64,000 nucleotides of DNA from Desulfobulbaceae bacterium (GCA_019163135.1 JAFLKR010000003.1:17901-81900), one strand, 5' to 3'; positions 45,431 through 55,428 are shown, counted from the first letter of the stretch. Program-made: numbers and translations. Notes: a model not told the origin generated them from the letters alone.

Positions 45431-45718
45431 TTAATCCGAATTAATTCGAGTCCGTAGTATGCCTGAGGGCTTGAAAGTTACCACTCGTCGCGCGTCCAGG
45501 GTGAGTTCGCTTCCTGTTTGCGGATTACGCCCACGGCGGGATTTTTTATCCTTGATGTTAAATTTGCCGAAGCCACTGAGTAATAAATCTTCACCGGTTA
45601 TCAGGGAGGATTTCGACAACGATAAAAAGGTTTCGACAGAATCCGTGGCCTGCGATTTTGTCAGGTTAGGATGGGCTTTGTAGACCTGCTGTACCAAATC
45701 GGCTTTTGTAAGGGTCAT
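45431..45718 (-). CDS. HU/IHF family DNA-bending protein (IHF alpha-like)
   Basis: Nucleoid protein of 95 residues. The HU/IHF signature is clear: TKADLVQQVY at the start, GFGKFNIKDKKSRRGRNPQT and ARRVVTFKPSGILRTRIN at the end, where the arm residues insert into the minor groove. The RRGRNPQTG and RRVVTF pattern is nearer to IHF alpha than to HU. IHF often assists sigma-54 promoters, and this window has an NtrC-type activator. AAGGAGG lies upstream of ATG 45718. Confidence 0.92.
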   Translation of the reverse strand: MTLTKADLVQQVYKAHPNLTKSQATDSVETFLSLSKSSLITGEDLLLSGFGKFNIKDKKSRRGRNPQTGSELTLDARRVVTFKPSGILRTRINSD

Positions 45719-45774
45719 TTGTTACCTCCTTGTTGACTCACAATAAAAGATTGGATTGGTTCGATTTTTTTTAT

Positions 45775-45804
45775 ACCATAGGTAAAAATACCGGGGGTTG
45801 TCAA
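45775..45804 (-). promoter_or_regulatory. Sigma-70 promoter for the IHF/HU gene
   Basis: On the minus strand, a perfect TTGACA (-35, 45799-45804) and TATGGT (-10, 45775-45780) are separated by 18 bases, about 57 bases before the start codon. Confidence 0.6.
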
Positions 45805-45813
45805 CTCGATTCA

Positions 45814-47139
<1,326 letters not shown>

Positions 47140-48345
47140 TTATACGACACTGGCGATCTTAAAGATGGGCAGATACATGGCAACGACAAGGCCGCCGATC
47201 ATACCGCCAAGAAAGACCATCATAAAGGGCTCAATCATTGCGGTCAAGTTTTGCACGGCCTGATCGACTTCTTCATCATAGAAATCAGCTATTTTTTCAA
47301 GCATGGTATCAAGGGCACCGACGGATTCACCGACATTGATCATCTGGACAACCATATTGGGGAAAACACCTGATTCCTCCAGGGGATCGGCAAAGGGCCG
47401 TCCTTCAGCAATACTTGAAGCGACCCGAATAACCGCTCGTTCTATAATTTTATTCCCTGAAGTTCTGGCGACAACCTGCAGGGAATCTAAAATGGGAACA
47501 CCACTTTGCAATAAGGTGCTCAGCGTTCGGGTGAATTTAGCAACCGCTACTTTTCGGACAAGAGTACCGACTACCGGGGACCACAAAATCATATTGTCAA
47601 TTTTTAAGCGGCCTTTATCGGTATTATAGATTTTTTTGACAATCCAGGAGAGGACAAATGCGCCGATAATCAGAAAAATAATATTGGATTTGAAGAAATT
47701 ACTCATGTCAATGACAATCTGGGTCGGGACGGGTAGGGTGGAGCCGAAGTCTTTGAACATTTTGTCAAAGACCGGAACCACAAATACAAGGATGACCACC
47801 AGGATGACGAGCGAAATTCCAAGGCAGATGGCCGGATAAGTCATTGCGCCTTTGATTTTCTTTTGAAGGGCCATGGATTTTTCCTTGAAGGCTGCGAGCC
47901 TTGAAAGAATAGTATCCAGGATACCTCCCAGTTCGCCTGCTTCAATCATGTTGGCATACAGGCTATCAAACACCTGTGGGTGTTTGCGCATGGAATCTGC
48001 CAGGGTTGTTCCGGTTTCCACATCGCTTTGAATCGTGGTCAGCACTGTTTTAAATGTTTGGTTGCTCTGCTGTTTTCCTAGAATTTGAAGACATTGGACC
48101 AATGGCAAGCCGGCATCGATCATGGTCGAAAGTTGCCGAGTAAAAATGACAATGTCTTTGCCGGTGACTTTCGGCTTGAACAATTTAATGTTCTCAAAAA
48201 GATCTTTAGGCTTTAATTTAACAGTGAGATTCTCGACCCGTTGACGCTTCAGTTGAGCGCGGGCTCCGGCTTCATCAACAGCTTCGATTTCGCCTTTTCG
48301 TGTTTCGCCGAAGCTGTTTTTTCCTTTCCAGACATAGATCGCCAT
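47140..48345 (-). CDS. pilC: Type IV pilus/type II secretion inner-membrane protein PilC (GspF family)
   Basis: Platform protein of 401 residues in type IV pilus or type II secretion machines. Two GspF domains, each with conserved hydrophobic helices, are visible: FTRQLSTMIDAGLPLVQCLQ (about 68-87), GGILDTILSRLAAFKE, and the second copy FTRTLSTLLQSGVPILDSLQ (about 271-290). The N-terminal YVWKGKNSFGETRKGEIEA is typical PilC. No pilB, pilT, pilD or pilin gene is in the window. The 37-base gap to eno suggests they may share a transcript. Confidence 0.93.
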   Translation of the reverse strand: MAIYVWKGKNSFGETRKGEIEAVDEAGARAQLKRQRVENLTVKLKPKDLFENIKLFKPKVTGKDIVIFTRQLSTMIDAGLPLVQCLQILGKQQSNQTFKTVLTTIQSDVETGTTLADSMRKHPQVFDSLYANMIEAGELGGILDTILSRLAAFKEKSMALQKKIKGAMTYPAICLGISLVILVVILVFVVPVFDKMFKDFGSTLPVPTQIVIDMSNFFKSNIIFLIIGAFVLSWIVKKIYNTDKGRLKIDNMILWSPVVGTLVRKVAVAKFTRTLSTLLQSGVPILDSLQVVARTSGNKIIERAVIRVASSIAEGRPFADPLEESGVFPNMVVQMINVGESVGALDTMLEKIADFYDEEVDQAVQNLTAMIEPFMMVFLGGMIGGLVVAMYLPIFKIASVV

Positions 48346-48538
48346 GGATTATTCTCCAGTCAGTTTCCAGAATTTTTTAAAAAAGCAATTGTGATAAGGT
48401 GTTGACAGATGATACAATTGCTTTTATAAAACGTACCTTTTGGTTGAGAGGTGACACGGCACCCCTTGCTTTTATCATTGTAGGGAAGATTTTTTTCTGA
48501 TTCAAGAAAAAGTTTATATTTTTTCAGGAGTTGGCAAT
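48346..48538. other. Divergent region between pilC and the PxxKW gene
   Basis: About 190 AT-rich bases that should hold promoters for both directions. Nothing specific is recognised. Confidence 0.3.
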
Positions 48539-48787
48539 ATGCAAACGAGTAATGCGGCAAAATTCAGCGATGGGTCGTTTCTGCCGGTAGTTGAACAATG
48601 CATCGGCTGTGAGCGAATCGTCGAAGTAGACGGTAATAAATTCTGTGACAGCTATGTTAATCCAGGTGCAAAATGGCGACTGGGCATCTGTAATTTTGCC
48701 ACTCATGCTAAACCTGAGGTTACCATCGTCAAGATTCGGGTTAACCCACTGAAAGCGGCAAAGCGGGCTTCTTCCAGGCGGAAGTAG
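48539..48787 (+). CDS. PxxKW family cysteine-rich protein
   Basis: An 82-residue protein with four cysteines and the PGAKW motif that names this family, found mainly in sulfate reducers and relatives. The cysteines are in VEQCIGCERIV, KFCDSYVNP and LGICNFATH, suggesting metal or iron-sulfur binding. The C-terminus is strongly basic (KAAKRASSRRK). CAGGAG precedes ATG 48539. No function is known to me. Confidence 0.88.
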   Translation: MQTSNAAKFSDGSFLPVVEQCIGCERIVEVDGNKFCDSYVNPGAKWRLGICNFATHAKPEVTIVKIRVNPLKAAKRASSRRK

Positions 48788-48923
48788 CCTTAAGTGCTTT
48801 ACTGATGCGTCTTGAAAAGTTGTACTGCCGTATAACGAATTACTGTTGTCGGCATTAAGCATTTTTTCTGGCCTCACCTCGCCATCCACCAGCTTTTTCC
48901 TATGTTCGGATGGTTTCAATATT

Positions 48924-48966
48924 GTATTCCCTTCCGAATTCTGAAGCCAGAACCGGAAGGGAATAC
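48924..48966. repeat. Long near-perfect hairpin in a convergent intergenic region
   Basis: GTATTCCCTTCCG (48924-48936) and CGGAAGGGAATAC (48954-48966) are perfect 13-base inverted copies, and TTCTG/CAGAA inside extends the stem around a 4-base loop. There is no T run on either side. It lies between the PxxKW and YggS genes, which converge. It may be a bidirectional terminator or a REP-like element; no second copy was seen in the window. Confidence 0.7.
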
Positions 48967-49013
48967 TGTGGTTTAACTCCGTCGCGACCATCAGGATAAA
49001 ATCCCTTAGGGTG

Positions 49014-49727
49014 TCATGCCCCCTGCTGATCGAGTGCATGTGGTATTCTGTTGCCGAACAGTGCTGTGCCAACCCGTATAATGGTTGCGCCTTCCTCAAT
49101 TGCGACTTGATAATCACCGGACATCCCCATGGATAGCTCAATTTGATTATTATCCATGAAAAGTTGCTGTGCGCTTAATCGATCTGCTAGATTCTTAAGT
49201 GCTTTGAAATACGGCCTGCTTTTTTCTGGATCCGAAAAATATGGGGGTATTGTCATCAGGCCAAGAATCCGAAGATTGGTCGTTTGAGCAATCTGGCGAA
49301 GGAGTTGCTCGGTTTCTTCGGGAAGTACCCCGGATTTCTGTTTTTCCTTGCCGGTATTAACCTGAACAAGAATGGACAAATCTTTGTTCAGCGACTTGGC
49401 ATGTTTGTCAAGCGCTTGTGCCACTTTCAGGCTATCAACCGTTTCTACTACATCGAACAACTCCGCAGTTAGTCTGGCTTTGTTGCTCTGCAGATGGCCA
49501 ATAAAGTGCCAGCTGATTTTTTGTGAAAAATGTCGAATCTTCTCAGAGGCTTCTTGTAAATAGTTTTCACCGAAAAGAGTCTGGCCACAATCGATTGCCT
49601 GCCCGATCTGGTCGACTCCCATTCCCTTGCTCACCGCCACCAACTTGATCTCTTGTGGGTTACGTCCACAATTAATGGCCGTTTGGATTACTGTGTCAAA
49701 GATTTGAGTAAGATTATCGCGGATCAT
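49014..49727 (-). CDS. yggS: YggS-family PLP homeostasis protein
   Basis: Pyridoxal phosphate-binding protein of 237 residues from ATG 49727 that helps control vitamin B6 and amino-acid pools. The PLP Lys is in LVAVSKG (about residue 34), followed by FGENYLQEASEKI, WHFIGHLQSNK, VQVNTGKEKQKSG and LSMGMSGDYQVAIEEGAT with the phosphate-binding Ser/Gly loop. It is single-domain and non-catalytic as far as is known. The start overlaps the end of tatD by 14 bases. Confidence 0.96.
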   Translation of the reverse strand: MIRDNLTQIFDTVIQTAINCGRNPQEIKLVAVSKGMGVDQIGQAIDCGQTLFGENYLQEASEKIRHFSQKISWHFIGHLQSNKARLTAELFDVVETVDSLKVAQALDKHAKSLNKDLSILVQVNTGKEKQKSGVLPEETEQLLRQIAQTTNLRILGLMTIPPYFSDPEKSRPYFKALKNLADRLSAQQLFMDNNQIELSMGMSGDYQVAIEEGATIIRVGTALFGNRIPHALDQQGA

Positions 49728-50550
49728 TAGTTGTGGTTTCCGGGAGTTGAAAAAGGCGGACAGCGTTGGTCGTTGTGGCCTGCGCCACTGTATCAATGGA
49801 GAGTTGCTTGATTTTGGCCACCATCTGGGCCGTATAGAGCAGCAGTTTGGGTTCGTTACGCTTGCCTCGATAAGGCACTGGGGCCAGGAAGGGCCCATCG
49901 GTCTCCAGTAGCAAGTGTCGGAGGTCGACAAACCGGATAACCTCCTGCAAGGCATGGGCATTGGCGAAGGTGGCGACACCCGGGATCGAAATGTGCAAAC
50001 CCAGATCGATCATTTCTTGGGCTAGTTGTACGTCTCCGGAAAAGCAGTGCATTACCCCTCCTTTAGGGAGTGGTCCGACCGAACGGAGTAGATTGCGGAC
50101 GTCTTCGTGGGCCTCCCGGTCGTGAATGACCACGGGCAGGTTAAGGTCTTTTGCAAGATTAAGTTGTTGCTTGAACACCTTTATTTGCACATCGCGCGGG
50201 GCGTAATTTTTGACATAATCAAGCCCGATTTCACCATAGCCGACCACTGAACGGTTTTGTGCCAATTCAGCTAACTCTTTAAGGGCTTCGATTGTGGCCT
50301 GGGAGGCGTCATGGGGATGAAACCCGATCGTCGCAAATATATTAGCGTACTGGTTTGCAATGTTCACTGCCTGTCGCGAACTTGGATAATCGATTCCTAT
50401 GGTAATAATGCGCTTGACGCCATACTGCACCGCCGATTCAATAACCGAATCCAAATCTGATTGGTATGCCGCCATATCGAGGTGGCAATGGGTGTCGATA
50501 AGTTCGAACTGGCCAGAAATTTGCGGAAGAGGGGGGAGCGTTTGTTTCAT
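49714..50550 (-). CDS. tatD: TatD-family metal-dependent hydrolase (DNase)
   Basis: TIM-barrel metallohydrolase of 278 residues, related to TatD/YcfH 3'-5' DNases. Metal ligands are visible: IDTHCHLD near residue 18, GEIGLDYV near 106, VIHDREAHED near 140, HCFSGD near 168 and ETDGPFLAP near 215. It is followed by yggS with a 14-base overlap, so the two are probably coupled. No strong ribosome site is seen before ATG 50550. Confidence 0.94.
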   Translation of the reverse strand: MKQTLPPLPQISGQFELIDTHCHLDMAAYQSDLDSVIESAVQYGVKRIITIGIDYPSSRQAVNIANQYANIFATIGFHPHDASQATIEALKELAELAQNRSVVGYGEIGLDYVKNYAPRDVQIKVFKQQLNLAKDLNLPVVIHDREAHEDVRNLLRSVGPLPKGGVMHCFSGDVQLAQEMIDLGLHISIPGVATFANAHALQEVIRFVDLRHLLLETDGPFLAPVPYRGKRNEPKLLLYTAQMVAKIKQLSIDTVAQATTTNAVRLFQLPETTTNDPR

Positions 50551-50993
50551 GGGAAGGTCTAAGCCAATACTTGTTTGCCGTTGATTTGGAATAATGCTTT
50601 CTCTGACCGCAAAGTTACGATATTCACGCCAGGGTAGAATTTGTCAGGACAATTACCCACTATCATAGTTAATGTTTGTTGACATTAAAACCTTATTTTT
50701 TTACAACTGTTCATCTGTGTTCTTTCTTCTTGTTTTTCTATTTTTTCCAACATTATCATTTGCACAGGCGCGACTGTGGACAGTGGTGGCGTCTAATTTG
50801 AAAGGTGGGAAAGGACAAACATGGGACTGCGCAAGCAAAACCCTGTTAAGCATTTTTTTTGCTGAATGGAAAGTTTTAAAGGAGCGCAAGGTATTATGGA
50901 TTGCCTGCTCCAACGTGATAACCTGCCAATCTAATGATTGGCTGTCAAAAGGATCGCTGCGTATTTTTTTAACAAAGCTGGAGGATAAGTCGA
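50551..50993. other. Region upstream of the lipoprotein gene
   Basis: About 440 bases. TTGTCA at 50641 and CATAGT at 50664, 17 bases apart, may be a promoter, followed by a TTAATG/CATTAA palindrome at 50669-50688. If this is the promoter the lipoprotein mRNA has a leader of about 310 bases. It also holds the doubtful frame listed next. Confidence 0.35.
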
Positions 50994-51010
50994 ATGAAGA
51001 ATTGCTTTAA
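50672..51010 (+). CDS. Doubtful small exported protein
   Basis: An open frame of 112 codons with an apparent signal peptide (SSVFFLLVFLFFPTLSFAQA, cleavage after AQA) but an unremarkable mature part containing three cysteines. There is no ribosome site before ATG 50672, and it overlaps the following lipoprotein gene by 17 bases in another frame. The hydrophobic start may be only the effect of a T-rich leader. I keep it as a low-confidence entry. Confidence 0.2.
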   Translation: MFVDIKTLFFYNCSSVFFLLVFLFFPTLSFAQARLWTVVASNLKGGKGQTWDCASKTLLSIFFAEWKVLKERKVLWIACSNVITCQSNDWLSKGSLRIFLTKLEDKSNEELL

Positions 51011-51476
51011 AATCAGATTGTTGACTTTTTTTAGTGTGGTGTTGCTCCTTATTTCAACGGGTTGCGCTTCAAATAAGAATAAAATGGGCGGTGATATGGC
51101 CGGCCTGCCGCAGGTCTCCAATTTTGCCGATGATATTAAAGATATTACCTTGCCTTCAGAGTTGGAATGGGACCGCAAGAATTCCATGGTGATTAAAACT
51201 GAATCCTTCAGAGGCGGCATTTTCACCTATAAGGGCAAGGTGGAGGTTATGTCACTGAAAGATTACATGGTTGCCTCCATGCAGGATAATAAATGGAGGC
51301 TGGTGGGAGAGACAGCTTCTAAGGATATTATGCTGGCCTTTGTCAAGCCCAACAAAACCTGCATGATGGTTATTGCCGATGGCATGTTTGGAAAAACCGA
51401 GTTGAAATTGTATGTCGCCATCGATAAAACAGCGTCCGGGGGAATGAATCCCTTTGGCGAGGCTGCCACCCACTAA
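50994..51476 (+). CDS. Lipoprotein of unknown function
   Basis: A 160-residue envelope lipoprotein: the signal segment LLTFFSVVLLLISTGC ends in a lipobox (STGC, Cys about 24). The mature part (LPSELEWDRKNSMVIKTESF, GGIFTYKGKVEVMSLKDYMV) looks like a compact alpha-beta domain of one copy and resembles no family I can name. GGAGG lies before ATG 50994. It sits 13 bases before coaBC, so the two may be co-transcribed, though a shared function is not apparent. Confidence 0.85.
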   Translation: MKNCFKIRLLTFFSVVLLLISTGCASNKNKMGGDMAGLPQVSNFADDIKDITLPSELEWDRKNSMVIKTESFRGGIFTYKGKVEVMSLKDYMVASMQDNKWRLVGETASKDIMLAFVKPNKTCMMVIADGMFGKTELKLYVAIDKTASGGMNPFGEAATH

Positions 51477-51489
51477 AGCTTGGGGGATT

Positions 51490-52707
51490 ATGTCCAGCCT
51501 GCAAGGAAAGCGAATTCTTTTAGGGGTGACCGGGTCCATTGCTGCCTATAAGGCGGCGGAATGGGTCCGGTCGCTTGTTAAGGAAGAGGCGATGGTGACC
51601 GTCGTCATGACTAGGTCCGCCGAACGGTTTGTTGCCCCGCTCACTTTTTCCGCCCTTTCTGGTAATCCAGTATACCGGGACATGTTCGCCGACGAATCGG
51701 AACGGGTCATGGCGCACATTAACCTTTCCAGGGAAGCCGATGTTATCTTGGTCGCACCAGCCACTGCCCAGACTATCGCCCGACTCTCTATGGGCTTGGC
51801 TGACGACCTGCTGGCAACGGTCATTCTTGCGGCTCGGGTTCCCGTGGTTTTTTGTCCGGCAATGAATTCCAACATGTGGGCGCATCCGGCCACCCAGGAA
51901 AATATTAAGCGCTTGCAACACTTCGGCTATCACTTGGTGCATCCGGACAGCGGTACCCTGGCTTGCGGTGATGTGGGCGACGGCAGGTTGCCGGAGTGGG
52001 ATGTAGCCCGAGAGACCTTGTTGGCCCTTTTTGAGCCCGACGATCTTATCGGGAAAAAAGTTTTGATCACCGCTGGACCGACCAGGGAACCGCTCGATCC
52101 CGTGCGTTTCCTCAGTAACCGATCCAGCGGGAAAATGGGATTTGCCTTAGCCCGTACCGCTCGACGCCGAGGCGCGGAAGTCACCTTAATCACCGGTCCG
52201 GTAAGCCTGCCCGATCCACCCTGTATGGAGGTGATCAGGGTGACGACGGCGGAAGACATGGAAAAAATGGTCATGTCGAGGGCTTCGGCCGTACAGGTTA
52301 TAGTCAAATCCGCTGCTGTAGCCGATTTTAAACCGGCTGCCTGTCAGGTCCATAAAATTAAGAAAACAAGCCAGGGCTTGCATCTTGCCCTGGAAAAAAA
52401 CACCGACATCCTCAAGAAGTTGGGCGAAAATCGTAAACATGGTCAGATACTAGTCGGATTTGCAGCCGAAAGTCGTGATCATGCAGGAGAGGGCTTGCGA
52501 AAACTCCAGGAGAAAAATCTGGACCTCATTGTGGTCAACGATATTCTCGGGACGCAAACCGGTTTTGATGTTGAAACAAACCAGGTTACCCTGATCGACC
52601 GTAAGGGTAGCGCCGTGTTGCCGCTGCTGACCAAAGAGGACACGGCCAATCGAATCTGGGATAGTGTCGTTTCCTTGCTGCACAAAAGGGGCGGTGATGC
52701 CGGTTGA
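51490..52707 (+). CDS. coaBC: Bifunctional phosphopantothenoylcysteine decarboxylase/phosphopantothenate-cysteine ligase
   Basis: Two steps of coenzyme A synthesis. From ATG 51490 the protein is 405 residues. The N-terminal flavin-dependent CoaC domain starts GKRILLGVTGSIAAYKAAEW, with the active-site His in ESERVMAHINLSR and the PAMNSNMW motif. The CoaB domain (from about residue 190) has ITAGPTREPLDPVRFLSNRS, the Asn-containing VNDILGTQTGF and AVADFKP. The upstream in-frame start at 51454 overlaps the lipoprotein gene and is less likely. Confidence 0.96.
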   Translation: MSSLQGKRILLGVTGSIAAYKAAEWVRSLVKEEAMVTVVMTRSAERFVAPLTFSALSGNPVYRDMFADESERVMAHINLSREADVILVAPATAQTIARLSMGLADDLLATVILAARVPVVFCPAMNSNMWAHPATQENIKRLQHFGYHLVHPDSGTLACGDVGDGRLPEWDVARETLLALFEPDDLIGKKVLITAGPTREPLDPVRFLSNRSSGKMGFALARTARRRGAEVTLITGPVSLPDPPCMEVIRVTTAEDMEKMVMSRASAVQVIVKSAAVADFKPAACQVHKIKKTSQGLHLALEKNTDILKKLGENRKHGQILVGFAAESRDHAGEGLRKLQEKNLDLIVVNDILGTQTGFDVETNQVTLIDRKGSAVLPLLTKEDTANRIWDSVVSLLHKRGGDAG

Positions 52708-52731
52708 ATTTAGCCGAAGGGCTCCAGGAAT

Positions 52732-53286
52732 ATGCAGATAAGTCGATCAGAACAGAAAAGACGCATGAAAGACATTGAGAGCCTTGTGGCCGAACTGGTG
52801 ACGCTACCCGTTCCGGTACTTGAACGCTCACCATGTCCGGACGATATCAAGTTGCTCCTTCGGGAAGCTGGGAAACTGCAAGGGAGCACCAGGCAGCGGC
52901 ACATCAAATATATTACCAAACTGATTCAAGACCAACCCCTTGCCGAATTGTACGATTTAGTCGGTAAGTATCGCGGCAAAGCTTTGGCTGACCAGAAGCA
53001 GTTGCACACGCTGGAATTCTATCGCGATGCCTTGATTAATGAAGCCCTTGAACAACGACAATTCTGCCGTGAAACCAATGCGGAATGGGTGGAAAATTGG
53101 ACGGGCGACACCTTGGCGGAAATCAAAGAACAAATGCCAGAAATTGATATCCTTGCCTTGTCGCGACTTTCCTATCTGTTTGTCCAAACCAGAAATCCAC
53201 GGCACAGTCGTGAAATTTTTCGCTATCTGCGTTCCATCCAGGAATTGCGGCAACGAAACAGCGAACGTCTGGCAAAGGCAGAATAG
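52732..53286 (+). CDS. darP: Ribosome-associated protein DarP (YjgA, DUF615)
   Basis: A 184-residue helical protein of the DUF615 family; the Escherichia coli member binds the large ribosomal subunit and helps late assembly. The motif SRSEQKRRMKDIESLVAEL at the start, KLQGSTRQRHIKYITKLI and the C-terminal FRYLRSIQELRQ match the family. It follows coaBC by 24 bases and probably shares its transcript. Confidence 0.92.
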   Translation: MQISRSEQKRRMKDIESLVAELVTLPVPVLERSPCPDDIKLLLREAGKLQGSTRQRHIKYITKLIQDQPLAELYDLVGKYRGKALADQKQLHTLEFYRDALINEALEQRQFCRETNAEWVENWTGDTLAEIKEQMPEIDILALSRLSYLFVQTRNPRHSREIFRYLRSIQELRQRNSERLAKAE

Positions 53287-53330
53287 AGACGGCCCCATAG
53301 GTTATGGATTTTCGTTCTCAGAATGCGACT

Positions 53331-53362
53331 CAGTGCAGGGCGAATAGCCTGCCCTTTCACTG
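53331..53362. terminator. Hairpin between convergent genes
   Basis: CAGTG-c-AGGGC pairs with GCCCT-tt-CACTG around a 9-base loop. It lies between darP and the flavoprotein gene, which converge. There is no adjacent T run, so termination is uncertain. Confidence 0.35.
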
Positions 53363-53429
53363 TGTAGCGCGTTTTTGCCCTCTTGGAAAAGTTGTGAAAT
53401 CAGCGGTAATTATTAGGATATAACTCTAA

Positions 53430-54344
53430 CTATTCAGGCTGTTTTTTCATTTTTCGGGCATAGGTTGCCGCTTCCATGCCGGCGACACAGCCCTCACCTA
53501 CGGCCTTGGCCATTTGGTAGGGAGGGCCGACGATGTCACCGGCGGCGTAGATCCCGGCGATATTTGTTTCTTGTTTTCGGTTGGTGGTGATGTACTTAAA
53601 TGATTCCGTGTCAAGCAGGACACCAATCTGGGTTGCAAGTTCCAGCGCTCCTTTCGAGCCCAGTTCTATAAAAATGCCCTCGGTTTCCAATCGTTCGCCG
53701 TTTGCCAGTTGTAGCGAGTCAACCACTCGGTCGCCGTTGATCTGTTGGATTGAACTTTCGATGCAGGTAACTTTGCTCGCCTTGAGGCGGTCCATCAACT
53801 CTTTGGATACGTGGAGTTTGTCAGCGACCAGATAGACTTTTGCCGCATAATCAAGCAAGGTCAAAGCGCCATCGACAGCTGCGCTTCGGTCTCCGGTTAC
53901 GGTCACTACCGCGCCGCGATAGAAGTTGGCATCACAATCCACACAATAGCTGACACCGCGACCTGCAAGTTCCTTCTCGCCGGGCACTCCGAGTTTCTTT
54001 TTCGAAACCCCCATGCAGAAAATGAGGGCGTGGGCAATAACGTTTTTGCCGCTTTCAAGTTCCAGATGAAACAGGGAGTCTTGTTGGGAGATTTTCAATA
54101 CATCTACAGGGGATATTTCGGCCCCGAAACTTTTCGCCTGTTCCAGGCCATTGTGCAGCAAGTCCGCTCCTTGGGAGATACCGCTGACAAAGGCATAATT
54201 TTCCACATGTGCATTCCACAAGGCGGAATTTTCAATCCGGCCCAGCATGAGCACTCTTGTTTTTTTTCGTGAAGCGTGGATGGCGGCCTGAATGCCCGCA
54301 GGGCCATTACCTATAATTACCACATCATAGATCTCACCTGACAT
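53430..54344 (-). CDS. Thioredoxin-reductase-like flavoprotein without an NADPH motif
   Basis: FAD-binding disulfide oxidoreductase of 304 residues. The FAD motif VVIIGNGPAGIQAAIHASRK is at the N-terminus, and the redox pair CVDC (about residues 135-138, in GVSYCVDCDANFYRG) is in the thioredoxin-reductase position. GIYAAGDIVGPPYQMAKAVG binds the FAD ribityl. The second nucleotide-binding site, normally GGGDSAxE followed by HRRxxxR, is degenerate here: VTVTGDRSAAVDG then VYLVADKLHVS, with no Arg cluster. It may use ferredoxin or another donor in place of NADPH. AGGAGG precedes ATG 54344. No thioredoxin gene is adjacent. Confidence 0.88.
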   Translation of the reverse strand: MSGEIYDVVIIGNGPAGIQAAIHASRKKTRVLMLGRIENSALWNAHVENYAFVSGISQGADLLHNGLEQAKSFGAEISPVDVLKISQQDSLFHLELESGKNVIAHALIFCMGVSKKKLGVPGEKELAGRGVSYCVDCDANFYRGAVVTVTGDRSAAVDGALTLLDYAAKVYLVADKLHVSKELMDRLKASKVTCIESSIQQINGDRVVDSLQLANGERLETEGIFIELGSKGALELATQIGVLLDTESFKYITTNRKQETNIAGIYAAGDIVGPPYQMAKAVGEGCVAGMEAATYARKMKKQPE

Positions 54345-54731
54345 GCCTTCCTCCTAGTTATATGAAAAAACGAGAAACGATAATCGATCAACAAACCTGG
54401 GTTCTGGGACGATCGAATATCCTGCTGGATTTGTACACTATCATTAGATCGAGGTCGACAGAATTATAGTTTTCGTGTACATTTAGAGGTTATTGTAAAA
54501 ACTGTCCCCCTGCTGTATCGGCGCGGCCTCGAAGGGGGCGGAAACGTAGCGAAAATGGCCTATTTTTGGCTTGTAGCCGTTGTTTATTTAAAAGGTTAAA
54601 GGAGCTCTCTGTCATAATATGGCAGGCACTTTTAAGCCTTTGTATGTCAATGGTAAAGGCGATTGTGGATGCCGGCAATCATTTCGGTTGCGAGGGAACA
54701 ACATAAGACTAATTCAACAGGAAGGAACGAC
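54345..54731. other. Divergent region upstream of the tol operon
   Basis: About 390 bases between the flavoprotein and tolQ. A GC-rich patch at about 54505-54542 (CCCCC facing GGGGG across a 26-base loop) could form a hairpin without a T run. I see no gene and no clear promoter. Confidence 0.35.
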
Positions 54732-55424
54732 GTGTCATTATCAATTTTTTCAATGATGGCCAATGCCGGATTATTAGTTAAGCTGGTCATGCTAACATTG
54801 CTTATTTTTTCAGTTACTTCGTGGTCCATTGTTATTATGAAATTTATCATGTTCAGGAAAGCTCGAAATGCTTCCCTGGATTTTCTGGATTCGTTTTGGG
54901 ATAGCAAAACGCTCAATGAAGCCTACGAATCGGCAAGGGAATATCCCATGAGCCCGGAGGCGACCGTCTTCGTTACCGGGTATACTGAGTTGAAGAAGAT
55001 CAGTGCGGCCCGCAGTTCAGGGCAAGCATTGGGTACGCTGGAGATGCAGTTGGCAACCATGGATAACCTGAAACGGGCGGTTCGCAAGGCCCAGTTCCTC
55101 GAAAGTGACCGCATGGCCCGTTCGCTTTCCTTCCTCGCCACCACCGGCAGCGCTACCCCTTTTATTGGTTTGTTTGGGACGGTCTGGGGTATCATGACAT
55201 CCTTTCAAGATATCGGGGTGCGGGGTTCCGCATCGCTTGCCGTTGTTGCGCCCGGTATCTCAGAGGCGTTGGTGGCCACTGCCGCGGGACTCGCGGTAGC
55301 CATTCCTGCCGTTATTTTTTATAATTTTTATTCCAATATGCTATCTGAATTCGAATCCAATGTGGAGAGCTTTAGTACCGATTTTATCAATCTTATTGAA
55401 CGTGATATTCTGACCAGAGCGTGA
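54732..55424 (+). CDS. tolQ: TolQ, proton-channel subunit of the Tol-Pal system
   Basis: Inner-membrane MotA/TolQ/ExbB-family protein that with TolR forms the proton-driven motor. GTG 54732 (AGGAAGGA upstream) gives 230 residues, the normal TolQ length; a longer frame to 54663 is not needed. Three transmembrane helices are visible, with FLATTGSATPFIGLFGTVWG near residue 136 and GISEALVATAAGLAVAIPAV near 175. It leads tolQ-R-A-B-cpoB. Confidence 0.96.
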   Translation: MSLSIFSMMANAGLLVKLVMLTLLIFSVTSWSIVIMKFIMFRKARNASLDFLDSFWDSKTLNEAYESAREYPMSPEATVFVTGYTELKKISAARSSGQALGTLEMQLATMDNLKRAVRKAQFLESDRMARSLSFLATTGSATPFIGLFGTVWGIMTSFQDIGVRGSASLAVVAPGISEALVATAAGLAVAIPAVIFYNFYSNMLSEFESNVESFSTDFINLIERDILTRA

Positions 55425-55428
55425 CGAC

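Noticed and set aside
48524-49141. A minus-strand frame of 205 codons over the PxxKW gene and the following gap.
   Set aside because: It covers the whole of a recognisable family gene on the other strand and spans the hairpin; no domain or ribosome site supports it.
49728-49979. N-terminal extension of YggS over the tatD gene.
   Set aside because: The extension is out-of-frame tatD sequence; the family start is MIRDN at 49727.
54505-54542. GC-rich stem as a terminator or mobile-element end before tolQ.
   Set aside because: Large loop, no T run at the stem and no matching repeat elsewhere.
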